This document shows positions 8,773-18,333 of a stretch of DNA of 64,000 nt, piece after piece (the first letter of the stretch is position 1; each line of letters begins with the position of its first letter). The stretch comes from Acidovorax carolinensis (lineage in GTDB: Bacteria > Pseudomonadota > Gammaproteobacteria > Burkholderiales > Burkholderiaceae_C). The stretch spans positions 3,748,501-3,812,500 of the forward strand of contig NZ_CP021361.1 of assembly GCF_002157145.1 (NCBI RefSeq), given 5' to 3'. Under the pieces are notes generated by a model that saw nothing but the letters and a program-made list of their open reading frames with translations, was not told where the DNA came from and did not search any database. The position numbers and the translations under genes are program-made.

Positions 8773-9360
8773 ATGAAATTCTTCCCTGAATTCGCCTTGT
8801 TTGCCGGGGCTCTCGTGCTGGCGGCCAGCGCAGTGGCCCAGCCCATCACCGTGGCCGACGTGAAATACGAAGAATCCAGCGTCGTGAATGGCAGCACCCT
8901 GCAGCTGAACGGGGCGGGCGTGCGCTACAAGGCCGTCTTCAAGGTCTACACGGCCGGGCTGTATCTCGAAAAGAAGGCATCGACCGCGCAGGACGTAGCA
9001 GGCGTGCGCGGACCCAAGCGCCTGAGCATCACCATGCTGCGCGAGATTGATTCCGCCGAACTGGGCAAGCTGTTTTCACGCGGAATGGAAGACAACATGG
9101 ACCGGGCTGCGTTCTCCAAGCTGATTCCCGGCGTGCTGCGCATGAGCCAGGTGTTCTCAGAGCACAAGAAGCTGCAGGCTGGCGACCAGTTCATGATCGA
9201 CTGGATTCCCGGCACAGGCACGGTCATCACCGTCAAGGGCAAGCCCCAGGGCGAGCCCTTCAAGGAACCCGAGTTCTTCAATGCGCTGATGGGTATCTGG
9301 CTGGGCAATGCACCCGCCGACTGGAAGCTCAAGGACGCCTTGCTCGGCAAGCCCGCCTGA
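8773..9360 (+). CDS. Secreted chalcone-isomerase-like protein
   Basis: The 195-residue product starts with a signal peptide (MKFFPEFALFAGALVLAASAVAQ, cleaved about residue 22). The rest matches the bacterial chalcone-isomerase-like family, with LNGAGVRYKAVFKVYTAGLY, then AELGKLFSRGMEDN and the C-terminal FFNALMGIWLGNAPADWKLK. Bacterial members are periplasmic and mostly of unknown function; flavonoid chemistry should not be assumed. AGGAG at 8762-8766 supports the start. It is divergent from trpE and convergent with gph, and transcribed alone. Confidence 0.8.
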   Translation: MKFFPEFALFAGALVLAASAVAQPITVADVKYEESSVVNGSTLQLNGAGVRYKAVFKVYTAGLYLEKKASTAQDVAGVRGPKRLSITMLREIDSAELGKLFSRGMEDNMDRAAFSKLIPGVLRMSQVFSEHKKLQAGDQFMIDWIPGTGTVITVKGKPQGEPFKEPEFFNALMGIWLGNAPADWKLKDALLGKPA

Positions 9361-9469
9361 GCGCGGATGCGCACTGGTCAGCCTCCTGTCCCAACCTGCA
9401 CCAATCGCGGGGCACCGCAAAGTCGGGCACCTCGTCACCATCACCACCGGCGTGCGACGCGGTGGGGCG

Positions 9470-10180
9470 TCAGGCCACCAGCAGCAACTCCAGCGAATCC
9501 ACGTAACCGTCTGCATCCACCGCCTGCACCGGCAGGCCATGGTTGTAGCCATAAGTGACCAGCACCACGGGGCACCCGGCGGCGCGAGCGGCCTGCGCAT
9601 CGTTGGAAGAATCGCCCACCATCAGCGTGCGGGCAGGTTCGGTCTGCAAGGCCTCACAGGTTTTCAGCAGCGGCAATGGATCGGGCTTCTTTCGCTCGAA
9701 ACTGTCGCCCCCGAAAACCTGCTCAAAATAGCCGTCCAGCCCTTTGGCGCGCAGCAATGGCAAGGCAAACGAAGTCGGTTTGTTGGTCAGGCAAGCCAGC
9801 CGCAGGCCGGCATGGCGCAGGGCCTGCAGTCCCGCCACCACGCCGGGATAGACATGCGCGTAGTCGCCGTTGATGGACAGGTAGTGCTGCTGGTAGCTGG
9901 GCCACGCGCGGGCGTAGAGCGCTTCCATTTCGATAGCTTTTGGCGCTTTACCTGCCTTGGCTAGCACATGATTTAGCACTGAATGCAGCAAATGCTCGGA
10001 GCCCTTGCCAACCATCTGCTCGATGGCCGGCGCGGCAATCGCCGGCAGCGCCAAGTCGCTCAGCATGCGGTTCAGGGCTTCGGCGAAGTCACCCAGTGTG
10101 TCCACCATCGTACCATCGAGGTCGATGATGGCGCAGGCCAAGGGAGCGTGGTTCGATCCAAAAGACTTCAAATTCAGCAT
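9470..10180 (-). CDS. gph: Phosphoglycolate phosphatase, HAD family
   Basis: This 236-residue cytoplasmic HAD phosphatase removes phosphate from 2-phosphoglycolate formed in DNA repair or by Rubisco oxygenation. Motif I is IIDLDGTMVDT (about residues 18-28), motif II lies in LACLTNKP, motif III is the Lys in ERKKPDPLPLL, and motif IV is MVGDSSNDAQAARAAG. The C-terminal TYGYNHG is typical of Gph. In related genomes gph often sits upstream of trpE; here a divergent gene separates them. The segment around 9922-9985 (LAKAGKAPKAIEME) coincides with a possible dispersed-repeat core read as protein. Confidence 0.9.
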   Translation of the reverse strand: MLNLKSFGSNHAPLACAIIDLDGTMVDTLGDFAEALNRMLSDLALPAIAAPAIEQMVGKGSEHLLHSVLNHVLAKAGKAPKAIEMEALYARAWPSYQQHYLSINGDYAHVYPGVVAGLQALRHAGLRLACLTNKPTSFALPLLRAKGLDGYFEQVFGGDSFERKKPDPLPLLKTCEALQTEPARTLMVGDSSNDAQAARAAGCPVVLVTYGYNHGLPVQAVDADGYVDSLELLLVA

Positions 10181-10275
10181 GGGTCAGCAGGATTCACAAC
10201 AATGCGCCGGATGTTACTGCGCTGCACCACCGCAGCGTGACATGGGCATGCCGCACCGCCACACCTCCCCCGCAT

Positions 10276-11055
10276 CTACCGGTGCCGCGCCATCAGCTCC
10301 AGCACATAGCGGCTTGGAATTGCGTAGGAAATGCCCGAGGGCTGGCTCATCGCCGATTCGCGCGTGCTCTTGATCAGCACCATGTTGATGACGCCGAGCA
10401 CCGCGCCGCTGCGCGGGTCAAACAGGGGGCCGCCACTGTTGCCGGGGTAAGCCGTGGCGTCGAGCTGGAACACCTGCAAGGGCCCGGCGCGCAGGCTTCG
10501 AATGGCGCGCTCGCTGAGCTGCTGGCCCGTCGGGCTGGGCAGGGCCATGGTGGTGATGGACGAGACGGTGGCGCGGTGCGTGACGCTGGAAAAACCCAGC
10601 ACCCCGCCGATGGGAAAGCCCATGAAGGCCAGTTCGTCCCCCTCGCGCACCGGCTCCGACGCCACCACGTTCAGCGCCGCCGCGGCCGGACCGTCGATCT
10701 GCAGCAGGGCAAGATCGTGCTCGGGAACAGTCTCCAGCACCCGCGCCTGGCGCATGGTCCACGCGCCCGCCCCGGCGCGCAGTTGCACGACCAGGGCCGG
10801 CCCATCGGGGCCCACGGTGCCGACGGCGGCGGTGACGTGGGCGTTGGTCACCACGCGCAAGCCGTCGCCCACCACAAAGCCGGTGCCTACATAGCGAAAC
10901 CGCGGCGTGTCCGTTGCACGGTAGGTGCCCACCAGCACCACGGCGGGTTTGATCCGCTCGATGGTGTCGGGCAGTTGTGCCAGCGTGTTGCTGCTCCATG
11001 CCACGTGCAGCAAAAAGACAAGTGCCCAGCGCATCCACCAGCGTTTGTGGTTCAT
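10276..11055 (-). CDS. Secreted trypsin-like serine protease
   Basis: The 259-residue protein has a signal peptide (basic start, then ALVFLLHVAWSS, cleaved near residue 27) and a chymotrypsin-fold catalytic triad: His in VVTNAHVTAA, Asp in PEHDLALLQI and Ser in YPGNSGGPLFDP. No PDZ domain follows, unlike DegP. It is the last gene of the leftward Tat-protein/PqqD/kinase/nucleotidyltransferase cluster and its ATG overlaps the stop of the nucleotidyltransferase gene as ATGA. A role in maturing or releasing a product of that cluster is inference. The start at 11055 was chosen for the signal peptide and overlap. Confidence 0.85.
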   Translation of the reverse strand: MNHKRWWMRWALVFLLHVAWSSNTLAQLPDTIERIKPAVVLVGTYRATDTPRFRYVGTGFVVGDGLRVVTNAHVTAAVGTVGPDGPALVVQLRAGAGAWTMRQARVLETVPEHDLALLQIDGPAAAALNVVASEPVREGDELAFMGFPIGGVLGFSSVTHRATVSSITTMALPSPTGQQLSERAIRSLRAGPLQVFQLDATAYPGNSGGPLFDPRSGAVLGVINMVLIKSTRESAMSQPSGISYAIPSRYVLELMARHR

Positions 11056-12146
11056 GGTTTCTCCTTGGGAAGCAGCCCGCCCAGCGCCTTGCGCGCCAAG
11101 TGCGGCAGCAACAGGTGCAGCGGCATGCGCAGGCGGTGGCCGTTCAGGTAAAGCAAGCCGCGCGCCAGCGGTGTCCATGCATCCGCTGTGGAGGCATGGT
11201 CGGGCCGCAGCGTGCGCAAATACAGGGCATCGCGCAAGCGGTGCTGCCAGTCCCGCTGACACACGCTGGGCGCAAGCGCGGCCACGGTGCTGGGCGGCAC
11301 AGGGGTTTGCATGATGGCCTGCGCATAACGCAGCGCGTGGTGCAGCGGCCACTGCAGGCCCAGCGCCGCCGCGCGCTCCAGCAGCTCCGGCCAGAAACCG
11401 GGCACCATGGCAAACTCGCGCAGCAATGCGTCGAGGTCGACCACGCCGCGGAATCCGTGGGCGAAGTCGCTTTCGTGAAACAGGTGAGCCGCGCTGTGCA
11501 GCACCATGTCCGCCGGTGCGAGCACGCACACACCCGGTTGACCGGGAAGCGCCTGCGCCGCTTGCAACAGACGCTGCGTGCTGGGTCGGGCCCGGGCGGT
11601 GGCTGGCACCAGGGCATGGTGCACGTCCAGCACCGTGCCACGCTGCAGGTGCCGCATCGGCGGCAGCTCGTGCATCCAGGTGCGGTAGTAGTGCTGGTCG
11701 TAGGCATCATGGTTGGTGTGCACCCAGCCCGCCATCATCAACGCCGTTTCCACGTCGGCCAGGCACTCGTGCGGCACCAGAATGTCCACGTCCGACACCA
11801 TGCGCCCCAGCGATGCCTGCAGGCCCGCCAGGGCGTAGGCGCCGCCTTTGAGCAGAACCACGGGCACGCCCGCTGGCTGCAGGGCGCGCGCAATCTGCGC
11901 CACCTCGAAGCGCAGCTCACGCTGCTGGCGCGTGGCCAGGGCCAGCGCGGACGCGAGGTGCTGGCGCGGCGCAGGGGGCACGGCAGCCCACGCGCCATGG
12001 GCCTGCACCAGGGCGGCGATACGGGCCAGCACATGGGCGCGGCGCGCCTGCCGCACCACCAGATCCCATTCGGCCAGGCTCAAACGCTGCGGCTTCGGCG
12101 CCGGGCCGAGCAGATTCAACAGCGGCTGCATGGCGTTGTCCTGCAT
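11052..12146 (-). CDS. Nucleotidyltransferase-family protein (NTP_transf_5 type)
   Basis: The 364-residue cytoplasmic protein carries the core of this uncharacterised nucleotidyltransferase group. VVLLKGGAYALAGL supplies the glycine turn and GRMVSDVDILVP has the metal-binding D-x-D. A helical and histidine-rich C-terminal half follows (VLDVHHALV, VLHSAAHLFHESDF). Homologues are found beside HPr-kinase-like and PqqD-like genes near exosortase loci. Its substrate is unknown; transfer of a nucleotide to a protein or sugar is possible. Its ATG overlaps the kinase stop by one base (TGATG), so coupling is likely. Confidence 0.78.
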   Translation of the reverse strand: MQDNAMQPLLNLLGPAPKPQRLSLAEWDLVVRQARRAHVLARIAALVQAHGAWAAVPPAPRQHLASALALATRQQRELRFEVAQIARALQPAGVPVVLLKGGAYALAGLQASLGRMVSDVDILVPHECLADVETALMMAGWVHTNHDAYDQHYYRTWMHELPPMRHLQRGTVLDVHHALVPATARARPSTQRLLQAAQALPGQPGVCVLAPADMVLHSAAHLFHESDFAHGFRGVVDLDALLREFAMVPGFWPELLERAAALGLQWPLHHALRYAQAIMQTPVPPSTVAALAPSVCQRDWQHRLRDALYLRTLRPDHASTADAWTPLARGLLYLNGHRLRMPLHLLLPHLARKALGGLLPKEKP

Positions 12147-13081
12147 CAGGAAACCCCGGCTGGCGACGGTGGCTGCAGCGCGTCAAACCAGGCCAGCGCC
12201 TGGTCAAGCTCGCTGTAGCGCAAATCAAAACTGTCGCAGGCATCGACCAGCCGCACCAGGGCCTCGAAACCCGCGCGGCCATGCACATGCTGGTTGAAGC
12301 TGTTGCGCGCGAGTTCCACGACGGTGGTGGCCTTGGCCCGCGGCTGCACCTGCAGCGCCGCGCCCCGCTCGTACCGCGGAAAAACCACCCACGCCGGCAG
12401 GGCGCGTTCTTCGGCACGCGCCAGGCTCTCTGGCAGCACCTTGAGGTGCGCGACCGTGCCCTTTTGCGTATCGTGCGCCACCGGCCCCAGCACGCAGCCC
12501 GGATTGCGCTCAAGAATCACATCGATGGAGGCATTCTTGAGGCTGATCGGTCGCGGCGACGGGACGACCCAGCCACTGCCGGGTTCCAGCAGCGTCAACT
12601 CATCGGACAGCAGGCGCCAGCCACGCAGCATGAGGGCCGCGCACAGCGTACTCTTGCCCGCACCCGGCGGCGCCGGCAGGACCACAGCGCGCCCGCCTCG
12701 TTCCAGCACAGCGGCATGCAGGCTGATCCACTGGTGGCAGTGGCTGGTCACGCACCAGTTCAGGCCCCACTCGAACAGCGCGAATGCTTCACCCTGCGCC
12801 AGTGGCGTGAAGGGCTGGCGGTCGTCCAGCGCGAAAACGCACAGCGGCCGAAACCATGGGCGGCGCGCCTCCACCGCCACATGGAAGTCGAAGAACCCGG
12901 CACCGTCGTGCGGGGCCAAAAGATGGTCGGAGTACAGGCGCTCAAGGCCATCGGCCACAACGGGGATCGGGCTGCGCACACGCACCACAAAGGGTGGAAT
13001 CACGATACCCAGGCCTTCGCCGCACAGCAGCCTGTCCAGCTGGGGTCTGGACAGGGAAGACAGCCGACGCTGCGTGCTCAC
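12146..13081 (-). CDS. HPr-kinase-related protein (HprK-related kinase A type)
   Basis: The 311-residue protein has the HPr-kinase P-loop PPGAGKST at residues 138-145 and a Walker B-like LLSDELTLLE at 158-167. It lacks the long N-terminal sensory domain of true HprK and no HPr/PTS genes are nearby. Members phosphorylate an unknown target; in this gene group the target is probably encoded alongside. ATG 13081 overlaps the stop of the PqqD-like gene as ATGA. The residues after the P-loop, including VVPSPRPISLKN, match the HprK-related family rather than ABC or AAA ATPases. Confidence 0.8.
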   Translation of the reverse strand: MSTQRRLSSLSRPQLDRLLCGEGLGIVIPPFVVRVRSPIPVVADGLERLYSDHLLAPHDGAGFFDFHVAVEARRPWFRPLCVFALDDRQPFTPLAQGEAFALFEWGLNWCVTSHCHQWISLHAAVLERGGRAVVLPAPPGAGKSTLCAALMLRGWRLLSDELTLLEPGSGWVVPSPRPISLKNASIDVILERNPGCVLGPVAHDTQKGTVAHLKVLPESLARAEERALPAWVVFPRYERGAALQVQPRAKATTVVELARNSFNQHVHGRAGFEALVRLVDACDSFDLRYSELDQALAWFDALQPPSPAGVS

Positions 13082-13434
13082 GCGCTGCAGGGTTCGATAA
13101 AACCCAGGGATTCAAAGTCTTGCAGCAATTTGTCGACCCTGCGCACATCGTGCGCGGTGGGTGGCTCGCCGAGCAGGGCCAGCGCCAGGCTTTCGGAGCA
13201 GGACTGTGGCGCCGCGAGCACCTGCTGCAACAGCTCACCCGCAACGGGGCTGAGCGCATGGATGTCGCCACTGGCATAGTCGTACACCACGGCGCCATCG
13301 GGCCACAGCTGCAGCAGATAGTCTTCTCGCCGTGGGCAATGCCAGCGCCCCGCAGGCACAGGTTGCGCCGGGGCGGCATCAGCCGAAACGGCGCGCACTG
13401 TAGATGGTTTCGAAGTAGGCGATGGTTTGTGCAT
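13078..13434 (-). CDS. PqqD-like small protein of the HPr-rel-A group
   Basis: PqqD-family proteins bind peptides and present them to modifying enzymes. The C-terminal 90 residues fit: a WHCPRREDYLLQLWPDGAVV start, a YDYASGDIHALSPVAGELL middle and a winged-helix-like end with LLQDFESLGFIEP. The start is uncertain. ATG 13434 overlaps the end of the Tat-protein gene by 56 bases; a GTG at 13398 would give a protein 12 residues shorter, and neither has a strong ribosome site. The stop overlaps the HprK-like start. Confidence 0.72.
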   Translation of the reverse strand: MHKPSPTSKPSTVRAVSADAAPAQPVPAGRWHCPRREDYLLQLWPDGAVVYDYASGDIHALSPVAGELLQQVLAAPQSCSESLALALLGEPPTAHDVRRVDKLLQDFESLGFIEPCSA

Positions 13435-13987
13435 AGTCCCACTGGGCACCGGCAAACGGACTCCAGTTGCCGCGCCCGCTCCAGATGGCATTGCATTGGG
13501 AAGTGGTGAGCGCCAGAACGTCGCGATCATCGTGGAACTCAAGCGCTGTCAGATACGCCGCCACCACATACCTGGCCAACACCGTGTCGCGGTCATGCCC
13601 CTCGTAACCCAACACATCCCCCAGCGTCACCCGGCGCCCAAATCTGCCTTCGGGGTTGGCAGCGAAGCCGCACTCCTGAAACTTCTTGTTCTTGAACTCG
13701 CTTTGCTTGAGGTTCCACTCGGCAGGGGTGCGAACGACGCAGTCGGTCTTGTAGCGGGCATTGCTGACCCGCCCCTGGTTGGCCTGCAGCGAGGCAAATG
13801 CCGATGTGGTCACGCCATTTCCCTGGCCGCCGCCCAATGCGCCAGCCAGAACGGTGTTGCTCTTGAGTGCAGCCACCACGGGTGCCGCACTCAGGCCCGC
13901 ACGCACAATCTGCCGGCGGCTGACACCCTGTGCACTTCCATCTGGCATGTCGCCAGAGGGTGTGGGCGTTGTTTCAGATTTTTTCAT
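13379..13987 (-). CDS. Tat-signal protein of unknown function heading the HPr-rel-A cluster
   Basis: The 202-residue product starts with a polar segment and then SRRQIVRAGLSAAPVVAAL (about residues 23-41), a twin-arginine signal followed by a short hydrophobic stretch, so it is probably exported folded. The mature part has three Cys (TDCVVRTPAEW, FQECGFAANP, TSQCNAIW), many aromatic residues and no motif I recognise. It is first in the cluster and overlaps the PqqD-like gene. That position makes it a candidate substrate of the kinase, nucleotidyltransferase and protease encoded after it; this is inference. Confidence 0.7.
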   Translation of the reverse strand: MKKSETTPTPSGDMPDGSAQGVSRRQIVRAGLSAAPVVAALKSNTVLAGALGGGQGNGVTTSAFASLQANQGRVSNARYKTDCVVRTPAEWNLKQSEFKNKKFQECGFAANPEGRFGRRVTLGDVLGYEGHDRDTVLARYVVAAYLTALEFHDDRDVLALTTSQCNAIWSGRGNWSPFAGAQWDYAQTIAYFETIYSARRFG

Positions 13988-14172
13988 CGCGCTCTCCCAA
14001 GCAAATCAATTTGTCTCGCCGGCGACATCGCTTCCACGAGGCGTTCCGGGAATTGATACATCCGGCGCATGTGAAGTCCACATCCCGAAGAATTGCGCAA
14101 GGAGCCCGGCATGGCCCATGGCCGCACTGACCAAGGCATCCGCTGCGTGGACTGCACATTCATCGCCAGACC

Positions 14173-16949
14173 TCACAGCGTTTTCTTGAGCCGATCCACC
14201 TCGGCCTGGGCAGAAAACCGATCACCTGCGGCGCTGAGCTCATCGAGCAACGCGCGGGCAGCATCCTTGTTGCCTGCCTTGATCTGAATCTTGGCCAGGT
14301 TCAGCTTGAATTCCAGAACCTGCGGCTGCAGCTGAACCACCTTTTTCTGCATCTCCACGGCCCGCTCATGCTGGTTGGCGGCAGACAGCAGCATGGCCCA
14401 GGTGTCCATGAACGCCGGCTGATTGGGTGCCAGCGCGTTGGCGCGTTCAGCATCAGCCAGCGCGCCGTCGCGGCCAAGCTGGCCTTTGAGCCAGGCCAGA
14501 TTGTTCAGGGCAGCCGCGTTGTTGGGCTGAATCGCCACCACCCGCTCAAACTGGCGCAGACTTTCAGGCAACTCGTTGAGGGTCAGCGCCCGGTTTCCCA
14601 GATAGAAGGGAAAGGCCGCATCCTTGGGCTGGGTCCGCAGCCATTCAGCCGCCCATCGATCGGCTTCGGGCTTCTTTCCAGCCGACAGCAGCACGTCATG
14701 CAGCCGCACTGCCAGCTCCGGGCTAGCGACCTGCTTGAGCCCCGCGCGGAAAGCGTCAGCGGCTTTATCCCAGGCCTTGCCTGCCGTGTGAATCTCGCCC
14801 TCGAGCATGTATCCCACCTGCTCCTTGGGCCTTTGCTTTTGCACTGTGCGGCTGATGGCCAAGGCATCGGCGGGCTTCTGCGCCGCCATGGCCAAGCTGA
14901 CTTGACCTTGCTGGGCCTCCAGCGAATTGGGATCAATCTCCAGCGCCTTGCGCAGATTCTGACTGGCTGCGTCACGGTCCCCGGCGATCAGGTGGGCACT
15001 GGCCATGCGCAGGTAGGGCAGGGAAGACTGCGGCTGCAGCGCCGCCATGCGGTTGAAACTGGCCTGCGCCTGGTTGTGTTCTCCGTTGGCCGACTGCGCG
15101 CGCCCTAGGACATCGAGCAACTGCACGTTGTCAGGCAATGCGGACACCCCTGCTGCGCCACAACCAGCGCATCCTTGGGCTCGCTGTTGCGCAAATGATG
15201 CTCCGCAAGAAGCAGGCGCGGCAGAGGGCTGCTGGGCGCCGCCTCCACCACTTTGCGCAACAGAGTTGCCAGCTCTGTCTTGTCCGCGCCATTGGCCTGG
15301 CGCAACTCAACCAGAGCCAGATGCGCCTGAACGTTGCCTGGCTGGCGCTTGATGGCCGCTTCCAGGCGCGCGCGCGCATCGTCGGGCCGCTTGTCCGCGT
15401 TGTCGAGCATCGCCAGCACGCCCACTGCAGGAAAATAGTTGGGATCGATCTCGAGAACCCGTTCCATGGCCTTGCGTGCGCCGGCTGCATCGCGCTTGAG
15501 CAACAAGGCACGGCCGCGCAAGAACACGGGCAATACGTCTGCTGGACGCTTTTTCTCCAGCGCATCGATGGCTTTCAGGGCCTGATCGACCTTGCGCTCC
15601 TGCAGCAGTGCGTTGATCAGGGCCATGTCTGCCACCACGCCGTCATCGGATGCGGCGATGCTCTGCAACTCACCCAGCGCAGCATCGCCCTGCCCCGATG
15701 CCAGCCGGCTGACCGCCAGCGATGTTCGCTTGGCCGGGTCTTTTGGATCCAGGCTGGAGGCTTTCGCAAAATAGCGTTGTGCACGGTCCACATCACCATG
15801 GAGCATGTACACCTGCCCGGCCAGCGCAATCATGCCGGGGTCGCGCTCGCTGCGCTCTACGTCCACAGGCAATGCGGCCATGGCCTTGTCGAGACGGCCC
15901 TGGCGCACATAGACGGTCACCAATCCACGCCGCGCCATGGGCAGCCCCGCTTCCAGTTGCAAGGCCTTGGCCAGCAAAGCCTCGGCCTGCACATTGGCGC
16001 CCAGCCGCAGTTCCGTCATGCCAGCCAGTTCGAGGGCACGAAAATTTTCGGGCGTGAGACTCACCAGCTTCTGCGCATGCTCCTGTGCCACCTTGAGATC
16101 ATTTTTGGCATATGCCAGCATTGCCTGCAAATACAGGGTCTGCGGCTTGCCAGGCGCCGCCTTTGCCAGCCCCTGCAGGGTTTCGGCAGCGGCATCGGTC
16201 TTACCCTGGAGCAGCAGCAGCTGAACGACGGCAGCCTGCCCCTCCAGGTAAGAGGGATTGACTTGCAAAGCCTCGCGGTACGCCGCCATCGCCGCATCCA
16301 TGTCACGCTTGCCATACAGCAGCAAGTCACCGCGCAGTTTTAGCGCCTCATCAGCGCCTGCGGACTGCCGGGGGATCTTGTCCAGACCTGCCAGGGCGCC
16401 CTCGACATCGCCACGCTGGGCACTGGCACGCGCCAGCTCGATCAGCGCAGGCGCATGGTCGGCCTTGGCCTTGAGGGCCTCGTCGATGCTGGCGCGGAAC
16501 TTGTCTTCCTGGCCCTGGCGCAGCCAGGCAATGGCCACGATGGTCTTAAGACTTGCCTGCGCTGGGGCACTTGCCAGCTGCTGGCCGTCATAGTCGGTCG
16601 TGATCTTGCTGTACTGCCTGCCCAGCAACAAGGCTTGGGCCAGTTGCGGAATCACTTCATCAGGGGCCGCACCCAGATCCTGTGCTTTTCTGAACTCGGT
16701 TTCAGCACCCGCTATATCGCCGGTGAGTTCCAAGGCCTGGCCCAGCAGGAGACGCGCCTTGGCGGAATCCGGGCGGTCCTTCAAGACATTCTTCAGCTGG
16801 ATGATGGCCGCGGGCGCATCGTTGCGGCTTAGGTAGTCCTGCGCCGAAGCCAACAGCGCATCGGGATTGTCGCTACCGCAGGCCGACACCAGCAAGGCCA
16901 CGGCCAGTGTGGCGGCAGGAATGAGGGAACGGGAAATGGGAGGCTTCAT
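14173..16949 (-). CDS. prsT: PrsT, TPR-repeat protein of the XrtA/PEP-CTERM system, with one frameshift
   Basis: The product is a periplasmic-facing lipoprotein-like TPR protein. A signal with lipobox-like residues (LAVALLVSACGSD, near residues 15-27) precedes about a dozen TPR units rich in A-P-x-x-x-L-A-x-x-Y/L patterns. The first frame runs to VVAQQG near 15150. There a C run on the plus strand (15147-15150) is one base short, and restoring it continues as VSALPDNVQLLDVLG to the stop at 14173. Total length would be 925 residues, usual for PrsT. It lies directly downstream of prsR. PrsT is thought to support exopolysaccharide or PEP-CTERM protein handling in the envelope. Confidence 0.88.
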
Positions 16950-16971
16950 GGTCGTTCTCCAGGAAAATTGT

Positions 16972-18333
16972 TCAGGGCTTGAGGCCCAGGCGATGCATCA
17001 GGTCATACAACGTAGGGCGGCTGACGCCGAGCAGGTCGGCCGCCTTGGCAATCGTGCCGTCCGCCCGGGCAAGCGCCGCAAGCACCGCGCGCTGCTCGGC
17101 GGCCTCGCGCGTCACGCGCAGGTCGAGGGACCGGTCGCCTTCGGCGCTGGCGGCGCCCGCAAGTCCCACATCGTCGGCGGTGATCTGATTGCCATCGGCC
17201 ATGATGGTGGCCCGCTTGATGCAGTTTTCAAGTTCGCGGATGTTGCCCGGCCAGGGATGGGCCTCTATTGCGCGCAACGCATCGTCGGCCAGCGTCAGGT
17301 TGCGACGGTGCTCCTGGCCGAATCGGCGCACAAAGGCGTGGGCAAGCAGTGCCGCGTCTCCCACCCGCGCACGCAAGGGTGGTATCTCCACCACGATTTC
17401 AGCCAGGCGGTAATAAAGATCTTCACGAAACCGGCCCTCCTTGACGCATTGCGTAAGGTTCTGGTGGGTTGCGCACACCACGCGCACATCCACGGCGATT
17501 TCCTGGCGACCGCCCACGCGTTCAACAACGCGCTCTTGCAGGAATCGCAGCAGCTTGGCTTGCAGGGACATAGGCATGTCCCCGATTTCATCGAGCATGA
17601 GCGTGCCTGCATGCGCTGTCTCAATCTTGCCCGGCGTGGTCTTTGCGGCTCCGGTGAAGGCTCCTTTTTCGTAGCCGAAGAGCTCGCTTTCCAACAAATT
17701 TTCAGGAATGGCTGCGCAGTTGATGGCAACGAATTTGCCGTCCTTGCGATTGGACAGCTGGTGCAGGCCGCGCGCCAGAACCTCCTTGCCCGTGCCACTC
17801 TCGCCCAGCAGCATGACGGAGGCGTTGGTGTTGGCGACTTTTTCGATGGTGCGGCAGATGCGCAGCATCTGCGGGTCGCGCGTCAGCAAACCGGCGAGCG
17901 TGTCGGGCATCTGCATCGCCTGCAGCCGCTTGTTCTCGGCCTGCAAATGGTGCAGCCGGAAGGCCCGCTCCACGGTCAGGTTGAGCACCTCTGGCTCAAA
18001 CGGCTTGGCCAGAAAATCGTAAGCCCCCATGGCCACGGCCTTGAGCGCGTTGGACTGGTCGTTCTGCCCGGTCAGCACGATCACCTTGGTGTCAGGATCG
18101 ACGCCCAAGATTTGCTCGAGCAGCTTGAACCCCTCGGAGACCGAATCCGCATCCGGGGGCAAGCCCAGGTCCATGGTCACCACCGCGGGGGCATGCCGAC
18201 GCAACTGCGTCATGGCACTTTCGCGATCGTCGGCGGTGACGGATTCAAAACGATCCAGCGACCACTTGATCTGCTTTTGCAGCGCCAAGTCGTCCTCGAC
18301 AATAAGCAGGGGCTGCAACTTGTCCGGGCTCAT
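16972..18333 (-). CDS. prsR: PrsR, sigma-54-dependent response regulator of the XrtA system
   Basis: This 453-residue transcription activator has a receiver domain (phospho-acceptor Asp55 in VVTMDLGLPP), an AAA+ domain with Walker A GESGTGKE at 177-184 and the sigma-54 contact loop GAFTGA at 224-229. A Fis-type helix-turn-helix (AKAADLLGVSRPTLYDLMH) ends the protein. It is the partner of PrsK, with which it overlaps by four bases (ATGA). In Zoogloea and relatives PrsK-PrsR with RpoN turns on PEP-CTERM genes. The sigma-54-like sites at 29882-29898 and 34965-34981 are candidate targets. Confidence 0.95.
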   Translation of the reverse strand: MSPDKLQPLLIVEDDLALQKQIKWSLDRFESVTADDRESAMTQLRRHAPAVVTMDLGLPPDADSVSEGFKLLEQILGVDPDTKVIVLTGQNDQSNALKAVAMGAYDFLAKPFEPEVLNLTVERAFRLHHLQAENKRLQAMQMPDTLAGLLTRDPQMLRICRTIEKVANTNASVMLLGESGTGKEVLARGLHQLSNRKDGKFVAINCAAIPENLLESELFGYEKGAFTGAAKTTPGKIETAHAGTLMLDEIGDMPMSLQAKLLRFLQERVVERVGGRQEIAVDVRVVCATHQNLTQCVKEGRFREDLYYRLAEIVVEIPPLRARVGDAALLAHAFVRRFGQEHRRNLTLADDALRAIEAHPWPGNIRELENCIKRATIMADGNQITADDVGLAGAASAEGDRSLDLRVTREAAEQRAVLAALARADGTIAKAADLLGVSRPTLYDLMHRLGLKP

